In this document: positions 8,258 to 17,767 of the stretch, in pieces
Numbering within the stretch: the first letter of the stretch is position 1
How the letters are laid out: the number at the start of each line of letters is the position of its first letter
From: an uncultured Collinsella sp.
GTDB lineage: Bacteria; Actinomycetota; Coriobacteriia; Coriobacteriales; Coriobacteriaceae
Assembly (NCBI GenBank): GCA_902494535.1
Contig: CABUTO010000021.1
Coordinates: forward strand, 1-40,233
Direction of reading: 5' to 3'
Length of the DNA stretch: 40,233 nucleotides
Translations under genes and position numbers: made by a program
Notes under the pieces: model-generated
Seen by the model: only the letters and a program-made list of their open reading frames with translations
What the model was told of the DNA's origin: nothing
Databases searched by the model: none

Positions 8258-11200
8258 CTACTCAGCCTTATTGCGACGGTGGAAGAAGGCACCGATCGCG
8301 GCGATGATGGCTCCAAGGCCACCGACGGTCGCGACAGTCGTCACCGTTTGGTCGCCAGTGTTGGGGATCGCCGAACCGTTCTTCTTGCCGCCCTGGGCCT
8401 TGTCGCCTGCGGGCTTGCTCGTCTGGCCGCCACCGTTCGAGCCGTTGCCGGAACCCTGGTTGCCCGAACCTCCGGTGTTGCCCGAGCCGCCCTGGTTGCC
8501 GGAGTCGGCATCCTTGAGGCCCTCGATGGCCAGCTTGAGCTGGTCATAGGCCGCCTGGAGCTGGGTGTCGGAAGCATTCTCATCACCCAAGACATCCTCG
8601 GCGTAGGTAATGGCGTCCGTCAGGGCCTTGACGGACTCGGCCGTCTTTCCCTTGGTGTCAGTCTCCTTCGCCTGCTTGACCAGGGCCTTGAGCTGTTTCT
8701 TGGTCGGGTTCTCGACCGGGGTCACCGGGGTCTTCTCGAGCGCGTTGCGAGCACTCTCGAGTGCCTTGAGTGCCTGGTCGACCTCGTCCTGCGTGGCGTT
8801 CTCGTCGCTCAAGATGGCGCGGGCGCTCGCCAAGGCGTTCTGGAACACGGTCCAGGAAGCCTCGGTGTAGTCGCTGGCCTTAAGGTCGCCGGCTGCAACC
8901 TCGGCATCAACCTTTTCAATCGCGGCAGTGAGGTCGTCCTTCGCCACCGGATCGGGAACGGCCGTACCGTAGAACTTGAGCTCCGCCATGCTGCAGTAGG
9001 CGTCAACGCTGCCACCGCCGGCGTGGAGCACCTTGACGGTCACGTAGCGACCGCGCGCGACACCAAAACTCATCTGCTTCCAGTCGCCACGGTCGGTGAG
9101 CACGCGGCCGTCGTTGTCGAAGGTAAACGTACCCATCGACGTGGCGGTGCCCATCTCATAACCGTCGGCGGTATCGGAGACCAGCACCTCGGCCTCAAAG
9201 ATATCGCCGTTCGTGCCGCCGTCCTGGCGCGGCAGGAACGTGACGTCGGTGAGATCGTAGTCGCGGCCCAGGTCGACGGTCAGGTGCTGGGGCATACCGG
9301 CATTATAGGCATAGTCGCTGTGCCAGAGCGTCTGTTCGTCGCCGTCAAGAGCGTTGACGGCGTTGCTGCCCTCGTAGTCGGCCTCGCTCGAGAAGCCGGT
9401 CACCTTGACGTTCTCGCGGTTCTCGGGCGTGTTGATGAGGCTCTTCTCATCGACGGGGCGCATCTTGAGGCCGTCGATTGCCTTCTCGATCTTGGCCGTG
9501 GCGTCTGCGACATCCTTCTTGTTATAGCTGCCCTGGCCGCCGTCGAGGAGCTTCTGAGCCGCCTCGACCGCAGCGGTGAGAGCTGCATAAGAATCCTTGG
9601 TGTAGACGGACTCGCTGTAGCCCGCGGCCTTGGAAAGCGCTGCCATGAGTGCAGAGGTGTCGACACCAGCCTTGACCTCGGCCTCATAGGATGCGGTCTT
9701 GGAGGGATCGAGTACCGATGCCACCGTGATCGTTGCCTTGCCCGCCTTGTTGGCACGCAGGTAGTAGTTCACGCTATCGCCGGCCTGGACAGCGGAGACG
9801 CTCACCACAGAGGGGTCGGAACTCTCGACCGTCACGTAGGGGTAGCCGGCGCTCTCAGGCGTGGCCTTGGCGTCGACGAGCGTAACATCACCTTCAAAGA
9901 ACTCGGTCTGGTTCTTGCCCAGCTCGACGCCCTCGATGGCCTCGACACCCTGCGTGTAGTTGAAGTTGATCTCGCGCAGCGTGAGCATCTGGTCACCCGA
10001 TGCCTCAAGCGGCGTGATCTCGACCTTGGTCGCCTTCTTGCCCTTGTTCTCGGCAGAGAGACCAAAGGCGTAGCGAGCCTGGAAGGAATCGTACTCCCCG
10101 CCCGCGAACTCCTGGGTCGAGCCATCCTCGAACGTCACGACGGCCTTGATCTTCTGCACGGTGCCGTTACCGCCGTTGCGGTTGACAACCTCGACGGCAT
10201 CGAGCTTCGATGGCGTCTTAAAGGCAAATGTCATCGTGGTGGGAAGCTTCACGTAACTCGGAAGCTTGCCCTCACTGTCCCAGTTGCCGCTCCAGTCCCA
10301 CAGGAACTCAAAGCCGTTGTCGCCCTCGTTATTATCGAACAGCGCGTTATAGCTCTTCTGCTGAATAAGCTTCTCGACGTTGGTGCCGTCATCGGTAGTG
10401 AGCTCGTCGTTGGTCATCGTGATGTCGAAGGCGTCGCGGCCGTACTCGGCGACCGTGGGCTGCGGAACGTCCGGCATCGTCACCGTGCCATCGCTCGCAA
10501 ACTCAAGTGCGTCGCACGCCGGGCCAATGAGCCAAGATGTCGAGGGCAGTTCAACCTTGCCGGCGGTCTTGGCCTTGAGCTTGAAGCTCGCCACCGCGCC
10601 GGTGCCGTTGTAGAGCTTGCCATCTCCGCGGTTGGCAAAAGCGAGGTTGATGGTCTGCGTGCCGTCCTCAAACTGGATCTTCTCGCGCGACAGGTTCTCC
10701 ATGCCGGCGGTCGAACCATCCTGTGAGATGCTCTCGGACACAAACTCAAACTGGTCACTCTTAAAGTTGACGAGCGCGCCCAGGGCGTTGACGTTCTTGG
10801 CGTCGGCCGCATAGACATCGACGGTGATCTCATCGCCGGCCTCGACCTCAGTCTTGCTCGGAATCACCGCAAGGGTACCAGCGACCTTGCCCTTCTGCTT
10901 GGTGCCGCCGTCGAGCCCCGCCATGGTGAACGAGTAATCGTAGACGTCGTAGACGCCGTTATTGTTGAGGTCAGCAAAGTGGTCGCGGATCTGCGAGTTG
11001 AACGTCGAGGCATCGGACCCACGGTTCTCGAGACCCAGATAGTTCTTCATGTTGGAGTAGTCGCCATCGGAGATCGTTGCCTTGTTGAGGTTGGAGCCCA
11101 CGGCGAAGCCATCCGTGCCGTCGGTCTTGTAGATGGCGATCTCGGACGCGGAGAAGAAATTGCCGACCGAGGCGAGCGGCGTCATACGCACGTAGCGTGC

Positions 11201-14200
11201 GGCCACGGCGCCGTCGAACGCCACCGTCTTACAGGCGGCGGAGCGCTCCCAATCGACTTCCTGGGTGGTCCAATGCGTGCCGTCGAGGCTCGTCTCGATG
11301 CGCATCTTGGTCACGGTGCCATTGCCGGCGTCGTCACGCGGATAGTACTCGAGCTTGTCAAGCTTGTAGGCCTTGCCGTAATCGACCGTCAGGGCCTTGC
11401 CCAGATCGTTGCCACCGGAGTGGAAACCGCCGTCGCCCGACTGGAACTCATGGTCGAAGGCGAGATCGGCCTTGTGGCTGCCATAGAGCGAGCCCTCCCA
11501 AGTGATCTTCTCAGCTGTGGGGACGTTGCGCCACGGGTCGAGCGCGGAGCTCGCCTCGAGCACGTCACTCCAGGCGGAGTAGCCATCGGCGTTGCGCGAA
11601 CGAATCTGGTAGGTATGCTTGCTGTTGTAGGCAAGGTCGGCATGCGTAAACTCCGCCGCATCGCCCACGGCGAACACGGTACCGTCTACCTTAAGGTCGT
11701 AGGAGGTAGCACCATCGACCTTTCCCCAGGTGAGCTTGATGCTCGTGGGGGTGGTGGCATCCTCGGGAGCGGCAAGGTTCGCGGGTGCGGAGAGGTTCTC
11801 GTTGAGGCGGTCGACGGCCAGCGTGGCATCGGCGTTCACGAAGCCGCCGAGTTCGAGCGTCTGCGCCGCTGCAGCGACATCGGTCTTCGCGAACTTGACG
11901 TAGACCTTGGGGTTCGTGGTGATCTTGGTGTTGTTGAAGCTCTCGCCCTGCTCGGCCTCGGTGCTGTCTGCATCACTGCCGTAGTGGTTGAGGTTGGGGG
12001 TCTCGTTGTAGAAGTAGACCGCCTGGCCGGCCTCGGGGTTCGCGGCGTCAAAGGCCTCCTGCGAGTTGACCTCAACCACGTTGAGCGCGGAGCCACCGTT
12101 CTTGGCGACGACGCTCGTGGGCTTGGCGGACACGTTGGCCACGAAGGTCGTGGTGCGGTTGGAGTCGTAGCCGTTGTAGCCACCCTGCGAGGCTTCGGCG
12201 GTAAAGGTCGCGGTGCCGCCCGTGGCCTTGGAGCTGTAGACGGTACTCACATGCTCGCCGTAGGAGATATTGTCGATCGTGCCGTAGGCATCGTCCTCGG
12301 TCGTGTTGTTCTGGATGGAAGAGCCGTCGTCCTCGTACTGCGTAAAGGTGCCGTCACCCTCGGTGGCGAAGAACTCGACGATACGCTGGCTGCGGTCGGT
12401 ACCCTTGGTGTTGGTGTCGCTCACGGCCTCGGGGTTGTTGTTCTCGGCATACATCGGCACGATGGCGTTGGCCTTCACAAACAGCGGCAGCTTCCAAAGC
12501 GGCGCATCGTAGTTGTTGAGGACCTGGCCGCCGCGGTACTGCTTACCCGAGAAGTAGTCAATCCAGATGGTGGGATTCTCGTCGGTGCCGTAGTTGGGAA
12601 GGTAGATACCATTGCGAACGTCGTTGCCGTTCTCATCTGCCTGGGTATCCTGATACACCGGTGCCACCAGGAAGTTCTCACCAAACATGTACTGATACTG
12701 CGTCGAGGTGCTTGCGGCGTACTCGGAGTTGTCGGAGAGCAGCATGGCGCGGATCATGGGCAGGCCGGTATCGCCGTTGCCCGTGTCGATGTTGGCCGCC
12801 GAGGCCGCGCTCGTGTAGATATAGGGCATGAGTTGCGCCTTGAGCTTGAGGTAAAAGCGCGAAATGCCCGTGTAGGGATCGCCGTGCGTCATGGGCGACT
12901 TGCGGTAGGTGCCCCAGCCGTCCATATCGAGCATAGAGGGCGTGAACGTCTTCCACTGGTAGTCGCGCGCGGAGATGATGGGGTCGCCACCAAAGATGCC
13001 GTCCATATCGGAGCCGATGTTGGGGTTGCCCGAGAGGCTCTGACCGATATACGTGGGGATGTGGAAGCGGATGTACTCCCAGTTGCCGCCGTACTGATCG
13101 CCGGTCCAGATGCCACCAAAGCGCTGCGTGCCGGCCCAACCGTCAAGCGTGATGATGTTGGGGCGCTTGTTGGCACCGGTCGTCACCGTATCGTAGGCCG
13201 TCTTGATGCCGTTGAGGCCAAAGGAGTAGCCAGAGCCCACCCAAGCGACGTCGGTCTTGAGGGTGGTAATGCCGCCCGTCTTGACCTCGGCGTCGAAATC
13301 GCGAAGCAAATGCCACGGGGTCTCGGAGTTGCTGTCAGGCTCCAGGTTAGACTGGGTCCACAGACCCGTGCTCACACCCTTGGAGTTAGCATACTCGGTA
13401 AACTTCTTAAGGTTGTCGACGTTGGCACGCACGGCGTTGAGGCGCTCGGCTGAACTCGTTCCGTCGGAGTTGACGCCGCCGGTCTTGTAATAACCGTTCT
13501 GGCCATAGCCGGCACCGTATCCGTCGTTCGGCAGGAACCAGCCGAGCGGCATGTCGTTGTCCTCGTAGTCATCGATAACCTGCTGGGCGGAGAACTGGCG
13601 GTCGAAATCGGTCGCCTTCATGTTCTCGGTATCGACCGTGGGGCCCTCTCCGTTGAGCGTCTCGGCGGCAAGCGTGCCGTCGAGCTTGTAGCCCGTCGAC
13701 ATGCCGGACTCGTATTTAACGTTGCCCTTCTCACTCGAAGGCTTGCTGCCCTTGGTCTCCCACTTCTTCTGACCCGAGGTCGTTGACCAGCCATCACGGT
13801 TGTAGGCATTAAGGTGACCCAGGTAGAAACCGTACTCGGGCAGCAGTACCGGATTGCCGGTCACCTTGTAGTAGTCCTGCAGCATCTCGGTCGCCACGTT
13901 CGAGGCGCCCGTTTCGGTTGCCACGAAGTAATAGGCATCGAACTCATTCTCGCTGTGCGAGGTCGTGACCGTCGAGGAGTCCGTAGAGCCAAAGTCGTAA
14001 GAACCCTCGGCAAAGGTGTTGCGAAGCACGCCGTAGCCGTCGCTCGTCCAGTAGAACGGGTTGGGCGAGGCGACGCCGCCGTCGGTCCAGTTATTAGTGT
14101 TGGAGATGGCGATGGTCTGGTTGGTGTGCAAGAAGCGCCCATTCTGGGTGCCACCGCCAAAGAAGTTCTCGGACTTCTCCTTGGCGAGTGTCTGGACAGT

Positions 14201-14688
14201 ACCCTTCTTATCAAGGTCGAGGGATGCGGACTCGGAGACCACGACGCGGTCGCCCGATTTAATGCTCATCTTGCCGGTCGCCTTGTCCAGAACCACGGTC
14301 GCCTTGCCGCCGGTGATCTCGATAGCGTCGCCTTTGTCGACAACCGTTGCGCTCGGCTTGCTGTAGGTGTCCGAGGTGTCGGGCTGGGCCTGAATCTTAG
14401 CCGTGTGGGACTTGCTACGCGGCGTGGCGTACTCGGAAAACTCGCCTTTGGGGTCGACGTTGTAACGGAAAATGCCGTCCTCTAGAAATGTGATACGCCC
14501 CTTAATGCCGTCGGCGAAATCGATGTCGACGACGTTCGAGGCTGACTGGGAAACGGTCGCCGAGTCGACGCCCTTGAGCGGCGTGGCAATCGCCTGCTGG
14601 GGCTGGCGAACACGAGAGTCGCCGCTGTTGCGACGAGAACCGCGCTTCCCTTCACCCACCGTTTCGTGAAAATGGAATTCCTACGCAC
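8258..14688 (-). CDS. Very large cell-wall-anchored GH31 glycoside hydrolase, frameshifted in its signal peptide
   Basis: The main frame gives 2133 residues from an in-frame GTG at 14659 (numbering used here). The GH31 catalytic region is about 250-740, with a likely nucleophile Asp470 (LKTDVAW) and acid/base Asp521 (WTGDQYGG). Next come an FN3 domain (955-1040), F5/8C/CBM32 (1047-1180), a dockerin-like Ca motif (DLNNNGVYDVYD, about 1230), a cohesin-like domain (1258-1385), a discoidin-like domain (1400-1568), BIG2 (1572-1665), FIVAR (1667-1733), F5/8C (1740-1898), two more FIVAR (1905-2049), a Gly/Ser/Asn linker and an IPNTG sorting signal (2098-2102) with hydrophobic tail. The whole suggests a surface enzyme acting on host glycans. 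The layout recalls GH31 alpha-N-acetylgalactosaminidases of gut bacteria, but the substrate is inferred. The GTG at 14659 has no ribosome site. A GTG at 14688 with AAGGAG opens a good signal peptide (VLVATAATLVFASP) in another frame; one extra C in the C4 run at 14599-14602 would join the two. Confidence 0.85.
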
Positions 14689-14760
14689 CTGGACTCCTTC
14701 CCTCCGACATGCGGAAGTGTCGCGGACGCGCGCCCTGCAGCATGGGCGAACGCATCAAAC

Positions 14761-14768
14761 GGGGGGGG
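14761..14768. other. Homopolymer G8 tract upstream of the GH31 gene
   Basis: Eight consecutive G on the plus strand (C8 on the coding strand) lie about 73 bases upstream of the GTG at 14688. Runs of this length can change by slippage, so it may alter promoter spacing or leader structure. Whether it is variable cannot be told from one sequence. Confidence 0.6.
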
Positions 14769-14810
14769 TGTTCGGTACATTCCGTACAATTGGCCCACCC
14801 GTTACCAAGG

Positions 14811-14830
14811 GGTCAACTGGTAGTAACCAG
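14811..14830 (-). promoter_or_regulatory. Candidate -35 box and operator-like palindrome of the GH31 gene
   Basis: On the minus strand TTGACC (14816-14811) fits a -35 box. It is preceded directly by the palindrome CTGGTAGTAACCAG (14817-14830), which could bind a repressor or activator. A convincing -10 box at standard spacing was not found, so this is tentative. Confidence 0.3.
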
Positions 14831-15069
14831 ATAGCCACCTATTAGGTTGAATCAGCATACGGGAGCAGTTGCGCAACCAAGTTCGAAATTCTCCCAGCGG
14901 CATTAAAATGAACGTAGACGGCTAAGTGGGGTCCAAAAGCCATACCAATTGGTTCTTCAACCAAATACCAATTAAGCAAAAATGTACTGTTTATCTGGTA
15001 TTACATAGACCATACCTTTACGTACGTTGGCTGACTTTGGGCTTAAATGAGCAATCGACAGAGGGTGGT

Positions 15070-15270
15070 GGACAGTTAGTTCAGATATGTATTTTTTGGC
15101 GGTGCTAATTGGCGCTAACAAACTGGTTTGGGCCGCTTTAGACCCGATAATAGGTCCTTCTCGCTCTTGCCCGTACGCCTTTATCAGTTCAGACCACCTA
15201 AAACAGCTCAATCGAGCCCAAATCGCCCTCCACGCGGCCTCAAATAAATACAAATCTGAACTAACTGTCC
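15070..15270. mobile_element. MITE-like element with 25-bp terminal inverted repeats
   Basis: The ends 15070-15094 and 15246-15270 are inverted repeats of 25 bases with one mismatch, starting GGACAGTTAGTTCAGAT. The 150-base interior has no gene. Small size, long terminal repeats and absence of a transposase fit a miniature inverted-repeat element. No clear target-site duplication flanks it, so it could instead be a large hairpin repeat. Confidence 0.5.
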
Positions 15271-15295
15271 AAGAGGAGTGCCCCACGGATAGGAA

Positions 15296-15330
15296 AAGGC
15301 TCTGGCGAATCCTCTAATCGCCAGAGCCTT
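15296..15330 (-). terminator. Rho-independent terminator of the toxin-antitoxin operon
   Basis: A perfect 13-bp stem (15296-15308 with 15318-15330) and 9-nt loop. The complement of the A-run at 15294-15297 gives a short T-run on the minus strand. It lies 57 bases past the toxin stop. Confidence 0.8.
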
Positions 15331-15386
15331 GCCAAAACCCGTGTGTCTGGAGCACATCGCCGCATACCAGTCTTTCACCCATGAAG

Positions 15387-15737
15387 CTAGAGATTTTCTT
15401 CCGCCCACTTCTCAAAATCAACCGCTCGCCTTTGGGCAGTTCGGTACACTTCCATGTCTTCGCGAGCGCCCACCACGACGATGGCCATTTTCCCTTTTAT
15501 CTTGATGAGGCGATACACAATCCGAATGCCACTTCCTCTGAGCTTGATTTTCATAAAGCCTGTCAAATCTGTACCGGCCTTGTTTCCAAGGGGTTTACCG
15601 AATCCGCCTTCGTTCTGCGACAATGGATTCGCTCTGATTTTCTCGATGGCCTTAAGCACGTTCTTTCGTTGGGAGCCGTCCAGACGCTTAACATCCTTGA
15701 GAGCATCCGGGTAGAAAGCGACTTCGTACCCGCTCAT
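15387..15737 (-). CDS. RelE/ParE-superfamily toxin
   Basis: The 116-residue basic protein has the RelE/ParE fold pattern: an N-terminal YEVAFYPDALKDVKRL strand-helix, a second helix (KNVLKAIEKI), then the strands KIKLRGSGIRIVYRL and MAIVVVGAREDMEVYR. RelE-type members cleave mRNA on the ribosome and ParE-type members poison gyrase. The arginines in the central strand and the C-terminal EVYRTAQRR suggest the RelE/YoeB side, but the target is not certain. Its ATG overlaps the antitoxin stop by four bases, the normal antitoxin-first coupling. It is last in its operon and followed by a strong terminator. The GC content is lower than in neighbours, which fits recent acquisition. Confidence 0.85.
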   Translation of the reverse strand: MSGYEVAFYPDALKDVKRLDGSQRKNVLKAIEKIRANPLSQNEGGFGKPLGNKAGTDLTGFMKIKLRGSGIRIVYRLIKIKGKMAIVVVGAREDMEVYRTAQRRAVDFEKWAEENL

Positions 15738-16054
15738 TCAAACTCGACCTCATCCATCTGATCGAGTTCGTCCTGGCCCACACCCAACTCTGCCATAACA
15801 TCAGATAGGGAAACGAGTTCATCATCGCTTGTCGCAGCCGTCCTCTTAAGGGCCAACGTCAACAAGGCGAGGTCCTCCTCCGCCTGCTTCGCCTCCCTGT
15901 ATTCATCGGGCGTCACAATAACGAATGCCGGCTTATTGTGTTTAAGGACCACAACGGGATTATCGTCCCCAACCTTCGAAAAAGCAGCCGAACCCTTACC
16001 GTGACTGAAATCGCTGATGGGAACAAGATTGTCGAGCATCTTTAAAGCAGGCAT
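15734..16054 (-). CDS. Phd/YefM-family antitoxin
   Basis: The 106-residue partner of the RelE-type toxin. The N-terminal half (NLVPISDFSHGKGSAAFSKV, then NPVVVLKHNKPAFVIVTPDEY) is the Phd/YefM DNA-binding fold, which usually represses the operon. The acidic C-terminal tail (ELDQMDEVEFE) probably wraps the toxin. The ATG at 16054 is chosen because GGAGG lies five bases before it; an in-frame TTG at 16066 overlaps that site. Toxin and antitoxin overlap by four bases. Upstream at 16081-16100 an AT-rich imperfect palindrome (ATGC...GCAT) could be the autoregulatory operator. Confidence 0.85.
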   Translation of the reverse strand: MPALKMLDNLVPISDFSHGKGSAAFSKVGDDNPVVVLKHNKPAFVIVTPDEYREAKQAEEDLALLTLALKRTAATSDDELVSLSDVMAELGVGQDELDQMDEVEFE

Positions 16055-16197
16055 CGAGACCTCCAAATATAAAGTCTTTTATGCATTCATTTTAGCATGC
16101 AGAAAATACCAGCAATCACGGAATGGTGACACGGACGAGGCATCGCTTTCCACCAACCGTTGATCATCGACCGAGCAAAATATCCCGCCAAGAGATT

Positions 16198-16261
16198 GAG
16201 CGAGGATTCCGTCCTTCGAAGAGGGCCGTATTGGCCTCCTCGCGGGACGAAATTCTCGCTC
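16198..16261. repeat. Nested imperfect palindrome
   Basis: Arms 16198-16214 and 16245-16261 pair over 17 bases with two mismatches that would be G-T pairs in RNA on one strand. An inner GGCC-based hairpin is nested inside. The right side begins GGGACG, a core shared with several other intergenic palindromes in the window. It sits between the antitoxin and the AAA+ gene. Confidence 0.65.
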
Positions 16262-16288
16262 GTTCGTTTCAGCCCGCGTCATCGCGTG

Positions 16289-17500
16289 CTAGACGGCCAG
16301 CTCGCCTGATTCACCCATAAGCCATCGTGCCAGGTCGACGACCTTGATGCCATCCCAATCAGTCGTTTCGTGCCCTGTTCGGGCGATGACGCACTTGGGA
16401 TAGGCGTCTCGAATCCGTCGCAGCGGATCAAGCTCACGCTCCAGCGTCGCTTCTTGGGAAATGTCGTCACTCACCTGGATATAGACACGGCGGTCGCGCC
16501 TGATGGCGACAAAGTCTACTTCCTTTTGGTAGAGAACGCCGACGTAGACTTCCCATCCGCGGCGCATAAGCTCGATTGCCACCATATTCTCGTAAACATG
16601 GCCAAAATCGAGCTTTTTCGTGCCAAGCGCGGCGTAGCGAAACGAATGGTCGGCCAGGTAGTATTTATCTCCCGTCGACAGGTATTTCTTTCCTGAGACG
16701 TCAAAGCGACGAAACCGGTAGAACGCAAACGCATTACACAGGTAGTCGATATACACAGCCAGCGTCTTGTCGCTTATCTTAAGGTTCGCTCGTGAAAGCT
16801 CGGCCGCCATCCCCTTGAGAGAAGAGATGTTTCCGACGTTATCCATCAGGAACTCGCAGGAACGTTTAAGCTGCTCCGCATTACGTATACGATATTTTTG
16901 TCTGATGTCGCGCAGGATAAGAGTTTCAAGCACATCCGAGATGTATGAGAAACGCATCCTTTCATCCTGGTAGATATAGGAACCCGGCATTCCTCCCTCG
17001 CGGACATAGCGAGCAAGGGCCTCGGCTGGAGAAGTGATCTCGTGATACGCCGAGAACTCCGCAAGTGAAAACGGAAAGACCTCGATCTCCACCGTTCTTC
17101 CCGTGAACAACGTCGAGAGGTCGCTTGAGAGAAGAAAGGCGTTCGACCCCGTGATGTAAATGTCATATTTCTCTGACGCATGAAGACTGTTGATAGCCCG
17201 CTCGAACCCTTCACACATCTGGACCTCGTCGATCATGACGATATTCCGGCAACCCTCAATATAGTGCTTTTCCACATATGTATGCAGCGCATGGTATTCC
17301 GCCAACGGCTCGAACTCAAGTAGATTGAAGTTGACGTGTATGACGTTGGCCGAGGGGTCGTTTGAATGAAGTTGGCTGGCAAACGCCTCAAGCAATTTCG
17401 ATTTTCCGCATCGCCTGATTCCGGTGATCACCTTGATATCAGGCGTACCTGCCACCTTGGAAAGCTTGCTCATGTAGAACGGGCGATTAATAAGTCTCAT
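16289..17500 (-). CDS. AAA+ ATPase with DUF4143 domain
   Basis: This 403-residue protein belongs to the large AAA_14/DUF4143 family. The N-terminal ATPase has Walker A GIRRCGKSKLL and Walker B NIVMIDEVQ, then a sensor-like TGSNAFLL. A winged-helix-like middle (EQLKRSCEFLMDN) is followed by a C-terminal DUF4143 region whose KEVDFVAIRRDR and YIQV strands resemble a PD-(D/E)XK-like nuclease core. Members are scattered in gut bacteria, often as isolated accessory genes. Their role is unknown; defence or toxin-like roles have been suggested. The start is uncertain: the ATG at 17500 gives the usual N-terminus (MRLINRPFY) but has only a weak ribosome site, and an ATG at 17557 falls inside a perfect hairpin. 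It is a single gene in an AT-richer island next to a toxin-antitoxin pair. Confidence 0.8.
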   Translation of the reverse strand: MRLINRPFYMSKLSKVAGTPDIKVITGIRRCGKSKLLEAFASQLHSNDPSANVIHVNFNLLEFEPLAEYHALHTYVEKHYIEGCRNIVMIDEVQMCEGFERAINSLHASEKYDIYITGSNAFLLSSDLSTLFTGRTVEIEVFPFSLAEFSAYHEITSPAEALARYVREGGMPGSYIYQDERMRFSYISDVLETLILRDIRQKYRIRNAEQLKRSCEFLMDNVGNISSLKGMAAELSRANLKISDKTLAVYIDYLCNAFAFYRFRRFDVSGKKYLSTGDKYYLADHSFRYAALGTKKLDFGHVYENMVAIELMRRGWEVYVGVLYQKEVDFVAIRRDRRVYIQVSDDISQEATLERELDPLRRIRDAYPKCVIARTGHETTDWDGIKVVDLARWLMGESGELAV

Positions 17501-17532
17501 GGCAATCCACTTCGCAAAATTAAGATTAACTG

Positions 17533-17572
17533 AAAAACGCGAAGTACAATATATCATCTACTTCGCGTTTTT
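17533..17572. promoter_or_regulatory. Perfect 14-bp inverted repeat ahead of the AAA+ gene
   Basis: AAAAACGCGAAGTA (17533-17546) and its exact complement (17559-17572) flank a 12-nt AT-rich loop. It has A5 on one side and T5 on the other, so it could be a bidirectional terminator. A third ACTTCGC copy lies near 17506-17512, so an operator for the ATPase gene is equally possible. Confidence 0.55.
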
Positions 17573-17706
17573 GAGAAATCCTAGATTTCGCGTAATTATG
17601 TTCGCCAAGCTATCGCAAACCCGACACGGGTGAGATCTCCGCCTGATTGACCCTGCGCAGCAGTCCGAAGCGAAAGACGCGAGTCCTCAGACCGCTCCGG
17701 TAAAGT

Positions 17707-17734
17707 GAGGGCCGCGACGGTTACCGCGGCCCTC
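17707..17734 (-). terminator. Terminator-like hairpin
   Basis: Perfect 10-bp GC-rich stem GAGGGCCGCG (17707-17716) with its complement at 17725-17734. The T-run on the minus strand is weak (ACTTTA). It lies 34 bases past the stop of the orphan anchor tail and was probably the terminator of the lost gene. Confidence 0.55.
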
Positions 17735-17767
17735 TTGAGAAACGTGTGCGATTGTCAATCGCTCGCG

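Larger units (their letters stand above)
14689..15386. other. Gene-free stretch of about 700 bases
   Basis: No convincing gene was seen. It holds the G8 tract and operator-like palindrome described above, a small TTGGTT-CTTC-AACCAA hairpin near 14949-14964, a 15-base sequence (ACGTACGTTGGCTGA, 15020-15034) repeated exactly at 8177-8191, the inverted-repeat element at 15070-15270 and a terminator at 15296-15330. It is clearly less GC-rich than the neighbouring genes. Reading frames of up to about 100 codons are present but lack ribosome sites and protein-like composition. Confidence 0.6.

Noticed and set aside
14972..15286. 104-codon minus-strand frame in the gap upstream of the GH31 gene
   Set aside because: It spans the inverted-repeat element, has no ribosome site and unlikely composition.
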